A stretch of DNA of 64,000 nucleotides from Alkalihalobacillus pseudalcaliphilus (GCF_028610675.1 NZ_JAQQWS010000004.1:186001-250000); one strand, 5' to 3'; positions 52,280 to 60,852 are shown, counted from the stretch's first letter. The notes: generated by a model from the sequence alone, not told the origin. Made by a program: numbers and translations.

Positions 52280-52768
52280 TCACTTCACAGGTTTCCACTC
52301 AAATAAGTAAAATTCTTCTAATATTTTTGCTAAATGAAATCCATGCTTTTCGTAAAAAGGGCGTAAAAATGGACTGAATCGTGCACAATCCAAACGTAAA
52401 ATTTTATTGGTTGCTTGGGCTTGTTCTTTGGCATAAGTAACTAGTTGGGAACCGATATGTTGCCCTTTTTTAGTAATAGGTACGATGACACGATGAAGAT
52501 AATAAGCGTCTACATCAGTATGGTCGGGCCATAAATCAAAGTCCCACTGATCCCCCTCCATTAGTACGAGAGCTCCTTGTAATTCCTGCTGTTGATCTAA
52601 AAAAACATATAAATGTCCTTGTTCAAAATCATGATTAAGAATCGCTGTGTTTTCTTTATTTAAATAAAAGGCCCATTGGGATAGCTCCTTCTTTTTTAAA
52701 TCAACAGCTCGTTCGTAAATCCATTCTTTTATAATCGGTAAATCACTTTTAATAGCTTGACGGAACAT
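52280..52768 (-). CDS. GNAT-family N-acetyltransferase
   Basis: A 162-residue protein with the GNAT pattern. LHRVIVPITKKGQHIGSQLV near 92-111 contains the acetyl-CoA loop (here K-x-x-G-x-x-I/L-G), and RPFYEKHGFHLAK follows in the last third. GGAGG precedes the start. It is monocistronic and its substrate cannot be assigned. Confidence 0.85.
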   Translation of the reverse strand: MFRQAIKSDLPIIKEWIYERAVDLKKKELSQWAFYLNKENTAILNHDFEQGHLYVFLDQQQELQGALVLMEGDQWDFDLWPDHTDVDAYYLHRVIVPITKKGQHIGSQLVTYAKEQAQATNKILRLDCARFSPFLRPFYEKHGFHLAKILEEFYLFEWKPVK

Positions 52769-52880
52769 GTTATGACCTCCTTTATGATCATTACTAGTAT
52801 AGAGGTCGGAGAAGAAAATGGATAGACTTGAATTTTTTTAGAATGTTCGAGATAATAATGGAAGAAAGTAGGTGGAGCAG

Positions 52881-53093
52881 ATGGCAAAATCATCAGCCAA
52901 AAAAAAACGAGAAAAACAAATACGTGAAGGTAAGAGAAACCCTTTGAATGGGCGGAGCCCTTTTGTTCAACTTGATTTAAGAACACGTAAAACAAAGACA
53001 AAGAAAGAGCAACTATATAAGTGCAAGCATAAGAATCACTTTTCAGAGAGGGAAGATGATTCTTTTTATTTGGAGAAGAAAAAGGCTGGTTAA
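52881..53093 (+). CDS. Small conserved basic protein
   Basis: A 70-residue, Lys/Arg-rich soluble protein (KKKREKQIREGKRNP, RKTKTKKEQLYKCKHKNHF). I recall similar short proteins in many bacilli but not a proven function. ATG 52881 follows AGGTGGA; the GTG three codons earlier is part of the ribosome-binding site. It is 49 bp before the fluC pair, same strand. RNA binding is possible from composition only. Confidence 0.65.
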   Translation: MAKSSAKKKREKQIREGKRNPLNGRSPFVQLDLRTRKTKTKKEQLYKCKHKNHFSEREDDSFYLEKKKAG

Positions 53094-53142
53094 CATGAAG
53101 TACATAGAAATTGCTAACATGACACATAGTGGGGGCAGAAGC

Positions 53143-53553
53143 GTGAACATTAAAAATATCATAGCCGTTGCGATTGGCGGAATGGTTGGAACGTGGTTAC
53201 GGTATGCTATGTATATCTGGTTTAATATGGACTGGTTTCCTCTCAGCACATTGCTAGTTAATTTGTTGGGTAGTCTCCTTTTAGGATTATTAACTGGTGC
53301 TGCTTCCCAAATTTTGATTAAAGAGTGGTTAAAGGTTGGATTAGGGGTAGGTTTATGTGGAGGGTTTACAACGATGTCAGCCTTTTCTGAGGATGCGTGG
53401 AGACTTCTAATGAACGGACAGATGTTGATTTTGGTTACATATGTCGTGACTTCGGTAGGACTAGGAATAGCCTTAGCAGCTACAGGATATTTGATTGCCA
53501 AGAAGATGCTACGGTCAAACCGGAAGGCAGAAAGGCAGGTCGGTAGACGATGA
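53143..53553 (+). CDS. fluC: Fluoride-specific ion channel FluC, subunit 1
   Basis: A 136-residue four-helix protein of the CrcB/Fluc family that exports fluoride as a dual-topology dimer. LLVNLLGSLLLG holds the conserved Asn, and GLCGGFTTMSAFSEDAW is the Phe-box/sodium-site segment. GTG 53143 after a G-rich ribosome-binding site gives normal length; ATG 53095 or 53122 would add 7-16 residues. Its stop overlaps the second fluC gene (ATGA). No fluoride riboswitch was recognised upstream. Confidence 0.9.
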   Translation: MNIKNIIAVAIGGMVGTWLRYAMYIWFNMDWFPLSTLLVNLLGSLLLGLLTGAASQILIKEWLKVGLGVGLCGGFTTMSAFSEDAWRLLMNGQMLILVTYVVTSVGLGIALAATGYLIAKKMLRSNRKAERQVGRR

Positions 53554-53915
53554 ATATGTTTTTTCTTTCTGTTGGTGCATTGGTCGGTGCTCCTTTAAGA
53601 TATGTGTTAGGGGAGTGGTTTAAGGCTAAATTTACGGAACGTATTTGGCCGTTGGCGATGGTTATCGTTAATATGCTGGGCTCGTTTGGGTTAGGCGTTT
53701 TTGCTACATTTATCTTTTTTCATGAAGTGTCGAGTTCTACTCAATTGTTGATAGCGACTGGCTTTTTTGGGTCCTTTACGACATTTTCGACTTTTTCTGT
53801 TGAGGCATTTTTGTTTTTAAAAGAACGGAGATACCGCTTCATGGCTGTTTATTTGTTTTTATCAATTGTTGGCTCTGTTTTTTCTTTTGCTGTTGGTTAT
53901 TGGCTTTTTATATGA
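53550..53915 (+). CDS. fluC: Fluoride-specific ion channel FluC, subunit 2
   Basis: A 121-residue partner with NMLGSFGLG and GFFGSFTTFSTFSVEAF. Tandem fluC genes usually form heterodimers of opposite membrane orientation. The TGA stop (53913-53915) lies inside the ATATGAAAGT end of a composite repeat, so the repeat defines the C-terminus. Confidence 0.92.
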   Translation: MNMFFLSVGALVGAPLRYVLGEWFKAKFTERIWPLAMVIVNMLGSFGLGVFATFIFFHEVSSSTQLLIATGFFGSFTTFSTFSVEAFLFLKERRYRFMAVYLFLSIVGSVFSFAVGYWLFI

Positions 53916-54385
53916 AAGTTATCTAAATCTCATGTGCGGAGCGTTAATCACCGCTACCGAAAAGCATGCTCCGCGCGTCCTATGGGGTGGCGCCGAACTA
54001 GCTGCGCTAGTGGATTAGGCTCTGTAAGTTAGCTCAGTCTGCCCTTTCCTCCTGCAGGAGTCGTCCTCTCCATTCCCTCCGCTTAGGTTAGTGCAGGCTT
54101 CTTGGTTGATGAGTTTTTCATACAAAACAAATGAATGAAAAGCTAACAAATAAAAAAGCAAATACTAATTGTATGAAGTTTTACCAGTTAAAGAGTGAAA
54201 CCATACTTACATGTTTGAAGGGACTAGTTGTAAACGTACCCACAGGTAAAGAAGTCGTCACTACATATGAATGACTACTTTGTGCAGATACTCCAAGGTT
54301 TGGCCTCAGGATCTGCACGATTCCTTATGAACCTTAAGGTGGCGATAGATGACTTTCATCTTTGATGGTGGTTGTAGAAGGTGTA
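53912..54385. repeat. Composite intergenic repeat, reversed B1 and B4 with decayed parts
   Basis: It begins ATGAAAGT, then reversed B1 (TACCGAAAAGCATGC; hairpin ACTAGC-GCA-GCTAGT; GGCGCC), an unassigned section with a decayed B2-like part (about 54110-54240), and reversed B4 (GTGCAGAT / ATCTGCAC, TAAGGTGGCGATAGATG), ending at ACTTTCAT (54352-54359) and the start of a B2. It lies between convergent genes. The remaining gap to 54506 shows nothing recognised. Confidence 0.8.
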
Positions 54386-54506
54386 TTTGGCTGTGCTTGT
54401 TTTTTATTGGAAGATTTAATAGGGAGGCCCTTTTTTAAAGGTTTTTGACTTCAAAACCACTTGGCTCTCAGAAGCCAAACTTGGATGGATCATTACTGTC
54501 ATGGTT

Positions 54507-54536
54507 AAAGCCTGTAGACTATTCTACAGGCTTTTT
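54507..54536. terminator. Bidirectional terminator
   Basis: A perfect 12-bp stem AAAGCCTGTAGA / TCTACAGGCTTT with loop CTAT, next to the stop of the binding lipoprotein on the minus strand. Confidence 0.85.
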
Positions 54537-54542
54537 GGTGGG

Positions 54543-56039
54543 TTAATTATTCTCTTTGTAGGAGGCAGTGAATTCGTCGATGATATCTTGACCGCCTCTG
54601 TTTAACCAGTTTTCGATGGCGGCTTGGAAGCCTTCTTTGTCAATGTCTCCGATGATGTATTGGTAGGTAGCATCTTCGATAATTCTTTGCAAGACGGCAC
54701 TTTGTGATAGAAAAGTTTCTGATTCAAGACCTATGGTAGGATCATCGATGAGATAATTTTCATTGTCAGCATATAATTCTTCAGCTTTTGCTCGAGCTTC
54801 AAAAGTAAAGTGGGCTTCATAACGTCCGCTAGACTCTTCTTCAGCAATTTCTAAAGTTTGAATCGGAAATACTTCTTTGTTGTATAAATCAGAATCAATC
54901 ACTTCAGCTTTGTTGTCGTCTATTACCTCATAATGTTCACCTTCTATACCCCAATACACTAAATTTGCTCCCTCAGGTGTCATCAGGAAATCGTAAAAGC
55001 TCAGTACTTTTCGTAATTCCTCTTCGTTTTCAATGGATGATTTAGGAAACAAAATAACGTTTCCGTATCCTGGCAATGACCATGTAGTAAACTCTCCTGA
55101 AGGTCCTTCCACCTGATTATGAACATCTAAAACAGCATTGGAATCATTCGCTACCGTGTTTGGATGAAAGGATTGTACATCACCCATTGAACCTACATAT
55201 ACGCCGGCACGACCACTTGTAAATAAAGAGCGTTGGTCGTTTTTACTAGTTACTGGAAAATCTTGGTTCATATATCCTTTTTCATGAATATCTCGAAAAA
55301 AGTCTAATGTATCCATATATTCAGGAAACATAAAATCAGGTAATATTTGTCCGTCTTGAATGCCAAAATTGTTAGGAGTATGGAACCAGGAGGCTACGGT
55401 TTTAAATGCACCGAACGTTAGCTCATTTCGGTCACTTAATCCAAATGTATCGTCAAGACCATTTCCATCTGGGTCATCTTCTGTAAACGCTCTCAACATT
55501 TCGTAAAATTCATCGATGTTTGTAGGTGCTTCTAAGCCTAAGTTATCAGCCCAGTCTTGACGATAGATAATACCTTGTCGTGAAAGGGGTTTACCCTCGT
55601 ATAACATATAAACTTTTCCATCTACCATCGTATTTTCTAATATATCTTCTCGCATTTTGCTAAGGTTCTCAAATTCATCGAGGTAAGGACCAATTTCCCA
55701 AAACTGTCCATCCTTAATATATTGCTTGTATTGTGTAAGTAAGTCTAAGTCTAAAACAATCGAATGAGGAAATGTTCCAGAGGCAAAAGCAGTGTTTACT
55801 TTTTCAACGTAGGTCGTTGCAGGAACAAACTCAATGTCTAGATTGACACCTGATTTTTCTTCAAGTATGTCTAAGATACGTTTATCTGGAACCTCTGGTG
55901 TATGCAATTTCACCATGGCTGATAATGTGAAGTCATCATCGTTACTAGTTGAGCTATTACCACTATTACAGGCAATAAGTGTGCTTGAACCAATTGTAAC
56001 CGCTAACAAAAACGAAAAAAGTTTCAAATTCTTCTTCAT
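54543..56039 (-). CDS. Extracellular solute-binding lipoprotein of the uronate island
   Basis: A 498-residue family 1 binding protein. The signal ends in STLIAC with lipid-anchor C24; then GNSSTSNDDDF and a MalE-type body (VPATTYVEKVNTAFASG, DDPDGNGLDDTFGLSD, a calcium-binding-like loop). Length and features resemble LipO/YtcQ-type proteins linked to pectin-derived saccharides. No permease lies beside it. It diverges from the GH105 gene, and a TTTGATATATCA site is in the shared promoter region, so the GntR regulator probably controls it. Confidence 0.85.
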   Translation of the reverse strand: MKKNLKLFSFLLAVTIGSSTLIACNSGNSSTSNDDDFTLSAMVKLHTPEVPDKRILDILEEKSGVNLDIEFVPATTYVEKVNTAFASGTFPHSIVLDLDLLTQYKQYIKDGQFWEIGPYLDEFENLSKMREDILENTMVDGKVYMLYEGKPLSRQGIIYRQDWADNLGLEAPTNIDEFYEMLRAFTEDDPDGNGLDDTFGLSDRNELTFGAFKTVASWFHTPNNFGIQDGQILPDFMFPEYMDTLDFFRDIHEKGYMNQDFPVTSKNDQRSLFTSGRAGVYVGSMGDVQSFHPNTVANDSNAVLDVHNQVEGPSGEFTTWSLPGYGNVILFPKSSIENEEELRKVLSFYDFLMTPEGANLVYWGIEGEHYEVIDDNKAEVIDSDLYNKEVFPIQTLEIAEEESSGRYEAHFTFEARAKAEELYADNENYLIDDPTIGLESETFLSQSAVLQRIIEDATYQYIIGDIDKEGFQAAIENWLNRGGQDIIDEFTASYKENN

Positions 56040-56057
56040 TCTGATGCCCCCCGTAAA

Positions 56058-56082
56058 TTGATATATGATATTTGATATATCA
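56058..56082. promoter_or_regulatory. GntR-type operator 1
   Basis: TTTGATATATCA (56071-56082) with TTGATATAT (56058-56066) before it. The same 12-mer occurs at 57415. It lies 19 bp upstream of the lipoprotein start and serves the divergent GH105 promoter. Confidence 0.65.
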
Positions 56083-56258
56083 CAATGATAAATGAATAAG
56101 ATTACGTTGTAAATATATTTTTTATAAAATTTAAAATAATTAGTGAATTAATTGATTTAGGAGTTTGTGAAAGATTGACAATATGTATTTCTTCGTTTTT
56201 AATGATGAAATATAAAAGCTCTTAAACGCTTTTTTAGCTTAATAAGGAGGAGATAGCA

Positions 56259-57380
56259 GTGGCTTATGAACTTGTGCAACGTATGCAACAGGAATATAAA
56301 AAGCAGGAGGGAAAATGGTTTTCGAACCGTTGGCACTACATTGAAGCTTGTATACTTAAAGCCTATTTAGACCATTTTGATTTGAAGGGAAGAAAAGAAG
56401 ATTATCAGTTTGTCAAAGATTATGTGGAGAGGTTATTTGATGAAAATGGAGAAATAACAAGTATTAAGATAAATGACTACAACATTGATCAAATAAGAAT
56501 GGCTACGATTTTATTAAGGCTTTATCGAGTAGAAAAGGATCCGAAGTATAAAAAAGTGTTAGATGATTTGTACCAACAACGCTCAAGTTATCCGCGAACA
56601 AAACAAGGTAGCTTTTGGCACAAATCGAATTATCCTAATCAAGTGTGGCTAGATGGACTTTATATGGGACAGCCATTTTATTTGGAGTATATGAAAGAAT
56701 TTATGAATAAAAAAGACTATCAAGATTTAATCAAGCAGTTCCGCCATGTTCGAACGTATATTTACAACGAAGAGAAAAATCTCTACGTTCATGCTTATGA
56801 TGATAGTAAGAAGGTCTTTTGGGCAAATAAAGTGACGGGACAGTCGCCACATGTATGGTCTCGGGCTATAGGTTGGTATAGTATGGCTTTAGTGGATAGT
56901 ATCGAGCTATTAGAAGGTGAAGAAGCTTTGCAACAAGAGCTTGGTAAGCTTTTAGAGGAGCTCGTTTTGGATGTTATTCCACATCAAGATCAAAGCGGAA
57001 TGTGGTATCAAGTGATGGACTACCCCGAGCGAGAAGGAAATTTCTTGGAGACAAGTGGCACATTAATGCTCGCCTATAGTCTATTAAAAGGCGTGAGGAT
57101 TGGTTTTTTACAAAAAAGTTTTCAACAATTTGGTCTAGCTGCTTATGAGGGAACCGTAAAAGAGTACTTGAGAGAAGAAAATGGAGAGATTTTACTTGGA
57201 GGAATTTGTAGAAGTGCGGGACTCGGAAAACATCCTGATACCGGAGTCATGAGGGATGGGAGTTTTAATTATTACGTGTTTAGAGAAAGGATAGTGGACA
57301 ATAATGGACATGGAGTCGCTCCTTTATTGATGGTTTACAATGAAGTTTTACAGCTTGAAAAGTCAGATATTTTAGAATAA
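56259..57380 (+). CDS. GH105 unsaturated rhamnogalacturonyl (or glucuronyl) hydrolase
   Basis: A 373-residue cytosolic (alpha/alpha)6 enzyme removing the 4,5-unsaturated uronate from oligosaccharides made by lyases. D132 in VWLDGLYMGQPF corresponds to the catalytic Asp of YteR; HVWSRAIGWYSMAL, SGMWYQVMD and ETSGTLMLAYSLLKG are family motifs. GTG 56259 follows AGGAGG. The substrate may be rhamnogalacturonan or another unsaturated glycan. It leads the plus-strand set GH105-GntR-KdgD-dehydrogenase. Confidence 0.92.
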   Translation: MAYELVQRMQQEYKKQEGKWFSNRWHYIEACILKAYLDHFDLKGRKEDYQFVKDYVERLFDENGEITSIKINDYNIDQIRMATILLRLYRVEKDPKYKKVLDDLYQQRSSYPRTKQGSFWHKSNYPNQVWLDGLYMGQPFYLEYMKEFMNKKDYQDLIKQFRHVRTYIYNEEKNLYVHAYDDSKKVFWANKVTGQSPHVWSRAIGWYSMALVDSIELLEGEEALQQELGKLLEELVLDVIPHQDQSGMWYQVMDYPEREGNFLETSGTLMLAYSLLKGVRIGFLQKSFQQFGLAAYEGTVKEYLREENGEILLGGICRSAGLGKHPDTGVMRDGSFNYYVFRERIVDNNGHGVAPLLMVYNEVLQLEKSDILE

Positions 57381-57414
57381 ACATTATTTACAGAAAGAGA
57401 TTCCTGCGCTAACA

Positions 57415-57435
57415 TTTGATATATCAGATATCAAA
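57415..57435. promoter_or_regulatory. GntR-type operator 2
   Basis: An inverted repeat, TTTGATAT ... ATATCAAA, containing TTTGATATATCA (57415-57426), 18 bp before the regulator start. It indicates autoregulation. Confidence 0.7.
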
Positions 57436-57453
57436 TTGAATAGGGTGAGTACA

Positions 57454-58134
57454 ATGAAAGAAGTAATTAACCATGATCTCTTTGCAATAAAAACAGAACA
57501 AGTAAAGTCGTTACGCGATATTGTGGCGGAATCCTTAAGAGAAGCGATTGTAACAGGCAAGCTTCAACCAGGTGAGCATTTAAAAGAACGTGAGCTATCG
57601 TCATTAATGGGCGTGAGTACAACTCCTATTAAAGAAGCTTTTCGTATGCTGGGCCGAGAGGGACTTGTTGAAACGATTCCAAGAAAAGGGACGTATGTCT
57701 CAAATGTGGCAGAGTCTACGATTCAAGAAGTTCAAATGTTAAGAGCTGTATTAGAAGGGTTATGTGCAAAGCTTGCCGCTCAAAAAATAACCGAACAACA
57801 AAAGGTGAAAATGAAAGAGCAAATCACAAAGATGGAGCAATTACTTGAAGCAAAAGAAATTGACCGTCTAATTGAAGCGAATACTCGTTTTCACCAAATA
57901 ATTAAAGAGGCTGCGGCAAGCACGATGATTAATCAAGTGTTAGAAAACACAGCCAGTCTTGATAAAGCTTTTAGAAAGCGTGCTTTAATGAATGATAGTG
58001 AATTAAAATATGGTTTTGTTGAGCATAAAAAGGTTTATGAAGCGATTATTCATCACCATGATGAGTTAGCCGAACATTTAATGAAGGATCATATTTTAAG
58101 AACATTACACGATGTTCTTAAGACAAAAGAGTAA
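57454..58134 (+). CDS. GntR-family (FadR/FCD) transcriptional regulator
   Basis: A 226-residue regulator: winged-helix domain (about 15-80; LREAIVTGKLQPGEHLKEREL, here near 30, and GVSTTPIKEAFRMLGREGLVE) and an all-helical FCD effector domain (about 90-220) with LEGLCAKLAA and the metal-site-type His residues in TRFHQIIKEAA and FVEHKKVYEAI. Regulators of this group often sense hexuronates or aldarates. ATG 57454 follows GGGTGAG; TTG 57436 would start within the operator. Confidence 0.9.
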   Translation: MKEVINHDLFAIKTEQVKSLRDIVAESLREAIVTGKLQPGEHLKERELSSLMGVSTTPIKEAFRMLGREGLVETIPRKGTYVSNVAESTIQEVQMLRAVLEGLCAKLAAQKITEQQKVKMKEQITKMEQLLEAKEIDRLIEANTRFHQIIKEAAASTMINQVLENTASLDKAFRKRALMNDSELKYGFVEHKKVYEAIIHHHDELAEHLMKDHILRTLHDVLKTKE

Positions 58135-58178
58135 GGGCAAGTACATGTAATGTAAATTATAGAAAGTGAGGGATTTAG

Positions 58179-59102
58179 ATGAACAATGACTCTTTTTCAA
58201 AAAAGTTTCACTCTATATCAGGCATCACCATAACACCTTTTAAGCCTAACACTAAAGAAGTGGATTGGGCGGCCGTTCGTGAAAATGTAAACTTCCTGAT
58301 TGAGAGTGGTGTGGATGTAATTGTCCCTTGTGGAAATACGAGCGAGTTTTATGCTTTAACGATTGAAGAGGCAAAAGAAGAAATCAAACAAGTCGTTCAT
58401 TGTGCGGCGGGCAGGGCTACCGTTGTTGCAGGAATCGGTTATTCGGTTGAAACGGCTATTGAAATGGGCAGATATGCAAAAGAGGTCGGTGCTGACAGCA
58501 TCATGATTCATATGCCAGTTCACCCATATATCACAGACGAGGGTGCGTTAGCTTATTTCAAAAAAATAATTCAATCTGTTGATTTACCTGCTGTCATTTA
58601 TTTTAAAGACCCGCATATAAGCGATCAAGTATTGATTGAATTAGCTCAATTAGAAAGACTTGTAGCGGTTAAATATGCGATTAATGATTTAGCTCGTTTT
58701 GCATTAACTATTCAATCCGTACCAAACGATAAGAAGGTGGCTTGGATATGCGGAACCGCAGAAAAGTGGGCTCCTTTTTTCTTCAGTGCTGGGGCAGTTG
58801 GATTTACTTCAGGGCTTGTTAATGTTTTTCCCCAAAAATCATTAGAACTAATGGAAGCTTTACAGGAACAAAACCAAGAACAAATCTGGTCATTATGGAA
58901 GGATATTATCCCATTTGAAGATTTGCGCGCTAAATATAATAACGGTAATAATGTGGTGGTGATAAAAGAAGCAATGGAATATATCGGTTTACAAGGAGGG
59001 GTTACAAGAGAGCCTGTTTCTAAACTTAACGATAGGGACCGACAAGAACTTGAGTTGTTACTACATGAATGGGGATTAAGCCCTCAAGTCACAAATGGAT
59101 GA
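58179..59102 (+). CDS. kdgD: 5-dehydro-4-deoxyglucarate dehydratase (KdgD), DapA superfamily
   Basis: A 307-residue class I aldolase-fold enzyme. The Schiff-base Lys is K165 (VAVKYAIND) and the catalytic Tyr Y141 (VIYFKD). It dehydrates and decarboxylates 5-dehydro-4-deoxy-D-glucarate to 2,5-dioxopentanoate. The following semialdehyde dehydrogenase makes the same pair as the ycbC-ycbD genes of B. subtilis, which strengthens the call. Other DapA-family activities remain possible. GAGGGA precedes the ATG. Confidence 0.85.
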   Translation: MNNDSFSKKFHSISGITITPFKPNTKEVDWAAVRENVNFLIESGVDVIVPCGNTSEFYALTIEEAKEEIKQVVHCAAGRATVVAGIGYSVETAIEMGRYAKEVGADSIMIHMPVHPYITDEGALAYFKKIIQSVDLPAVIYFKDPHISDQVLIELAQLERLVAVKYAINDLARFALTIQSVPNDKKVAWICGTAEKWAPFFFSAGAVGFTSGLVNVFPQKSLELMEALQEQNQEQIWSLWKDIIPFEDLRAKYNNGNNVVVIKEAMEYIGLQGGVTREPVSKLNDRDRQELELLLHEWGLSPQVTNG

Positions 59103-59119
59103 AAAAGGGGATGGTAATT

Positions 59120-60577
59120 ATGAGTAAGCATTTTCAAAATTTTATAGATGGAAAATGGTGTGATAGTTCTAGTGGCGAAACGTTAAGCAGTATCAACCCT
59201 GCTAATAATGAAGAAGTCGTGGGTCAATTCCCTCATTCAACCAATGAAGATGTAGACGCTGCTGTCTATGCAGCCAAAGAGGCTTTCACCACATGGAAAC
59301 GTGTTTCTTCGTTAAAAAGAGGAGATTATCTACATCAAGTTGCAAATAATCTTGAAAAAAAAATTGATGACATTGCTTGGACAGCAACCATGGAAATGGG
59401 TAAAACCTTAGTAGAAACAAGAGGAGAAGTGATGAGGGCTGTCCAAATTCTCCGATATTACGCACAAGAGGGTTATCGAAAAGAGGGAGATGTTATTCCT
59501 TCTGGAGGAGATAATAATTTTTTATTTACAAAAAGAGTCCCATTAGGTGTGATTGGCATCATTTCACCATGGAATTTCCCAATTGCGATCCCTGTTTGGA
59601 AAATAGCACCTGCATTAGTGTATGGCAATACAGTTGTCCTGAAACCGGCTTCTGAAACAGCTCTTACAGCGATCAAAATTATGGAGGCGTTTGCAGAGGC
59701 TGAATTACCGAATGGCGTCATTAATCTAGTTACAGGCCAGGGCTCTGTCGTTGGTGAAGCGGTTATTCATCATGAACATGTAAATGCTATCAGTTTCACA
59801 GGCTCCAATGATATCGGTAAAAAAATTGCACTAGCTTGTATTGAAAGAGGCGCTAAATATCAATTGGAAATGGGCGGGAAAAATCCTGCGATTATTTTAG
59901 AAGATGCTGATTTAGAGCAAGCTGCTGAATTAACAGTAAGTGGAGCAATGAAACATACAGGTCAAAAATGTACGGCGACAAGCCGAGCATTTATACATGA
60001 AGAAGTCTATGAGGAATTTAAGGAAAAGATATTATCCAAAGTTAAGAAGATTCGACTGGGAGCTGGTGTTGAAGAAAGTACTTATATGGGACCATTATCC
60101 TCAAGTAATCAACAAAAAAATGTGTTGAGGTTTATAGAAAATGGAATAGCAGCAGGGGCATCATTATTATTCGGTGGGAAGGTACCAGAAGGCGATGCCT
60201 ATAAACATGGATACTATGTAGAACCAACCATTTTTGAAAATGTTGACCCAAGAAGTGAGCTAGCCCAAGAAGAAATATTCGGTCCTGTTTTATGTTTATT
60301 TAAAATTAATGGAATAGATCAAGCTTTAGAGCAAGCAAATGACAGTCGTTTTGGTTTGTCGGCATCACTTTTTACAAATGATATCTCTCGCTCACTAACG
60401 TATATGAATGAAATAGAAGCGGGACTGATCAAAGTAAATGGTGAGAGTGCAGGCGTTGAGCTCCAAGCACCATTTGGAGGTATGAAGCAATCAAGTTCCC
60501 ACTCTCGAGAACAAGGAGAGGCAGCGAAAGAATTTTTCACAGCCATTAAAACGATTACGATCACACCCGTTAATTAA
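59120..60577 (+). CDS. 2,5-dioxovalerate (alpha-ketoglutaric semialdehyde) dehydrogenase
   Basis: An NAD(P)-dependent aldehyde dehydrogenase of 485 residues. Catalytic C284 (TGQKCTATSR), E250 (LEMGGKNPAI) and oxyanion N152 (SPWNFPIAIP) are in place. With KdgD it would finish glucarate/galactarate breakdown to 2-oxoglutarate. A longer frame reaches into kdgD, but ATG 59120 with AAAGGGG is the right start. A composite repeat follows. Confidence 0.9.
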   Translation: MSKHFQNFIDGKWCDSSSGETLSSINPANNEEVVGQFPHSTNEDVDAAVYAAKEAFTTWKRVSSLKRGDYLHQVANNLEKKIDDIAWTATMEMGKTLVETRGEVMRAVQILRYYAQEGYRKEGDVIPSGGDNNFLFTKRVPLGVIGIISPWNFPIAIPVWKIAPALVYGNTVVLKPASETALTAIKIMEAFAEAELPNGVINLVTGQGSVVGEAVIHHEHVNAISFTGSNDIGKKIALACIERGAKYQLEMGGKNPAIILEDADLEQAAELTVSGAMKHTGQKCTATSRAFIHEEVYEEFKEKILSKVKKIRLGAGVEESTYMGPLSSSNQQKNVLRFIENGIAAGASLLFGGKVPEGDAYKHGYYVEPTIFENVDPRSELAQEEIFGPVLCLFKINGIDQALEQANDSRFGLSASLFTNDISRSLTYMNEIEAGLIKVNGESAGVELQAPFGGMKQSSSHSREQGEAAKEFFTAIKTITITPVN

Positions 60578-60591
60578 TTGAATTTAGTTTA

Positions 60592-60852
60592 CGTATCGGG
60601 AGCGGTAAGTAAACCTCCGCACATGAGCATTAGCACTAACTTTCATATAGAACCCACATGGCGAAGCCCAGTTCACTTTGCCACCAACAAAGATGAAAGT
60701 AGTGGCGACTGTTCAAACTGTTGGCACGTTTACAACTCGATCAGGAGTCTGCCTGAATAAACAGGGTGCACTGTCCTGCTAAGGTCATTTATCGCGAGAT
60801 GGATGACGAGCTAACTTCAAGGCACAAACTATCGGCCATAACTAACTTTCAT
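60592..60852. repeat. Composite intergenic repeat (B1 end, B2, B3) inside the uronate operon
   Basis: The last part of B1 (CGGGAGCGG ... CACATGAG), B2 (60639-60700; stem GGCGAAG/CTTTGCC with one G-T pair), and B3 (60701-60852; hairpin GTCATTTATC / GATGGATGAC), ending ACTTTCATATAAAA. It is 26 bp before the enolase-superfamily gene and fills the 301-bp gap to it. Confidence 0.87.

Noticed and set aside
52780..53142. Fluoride riboswitch before fluC
   Set aside because: I could not find the conserved crcB motif pattern in this stretch.
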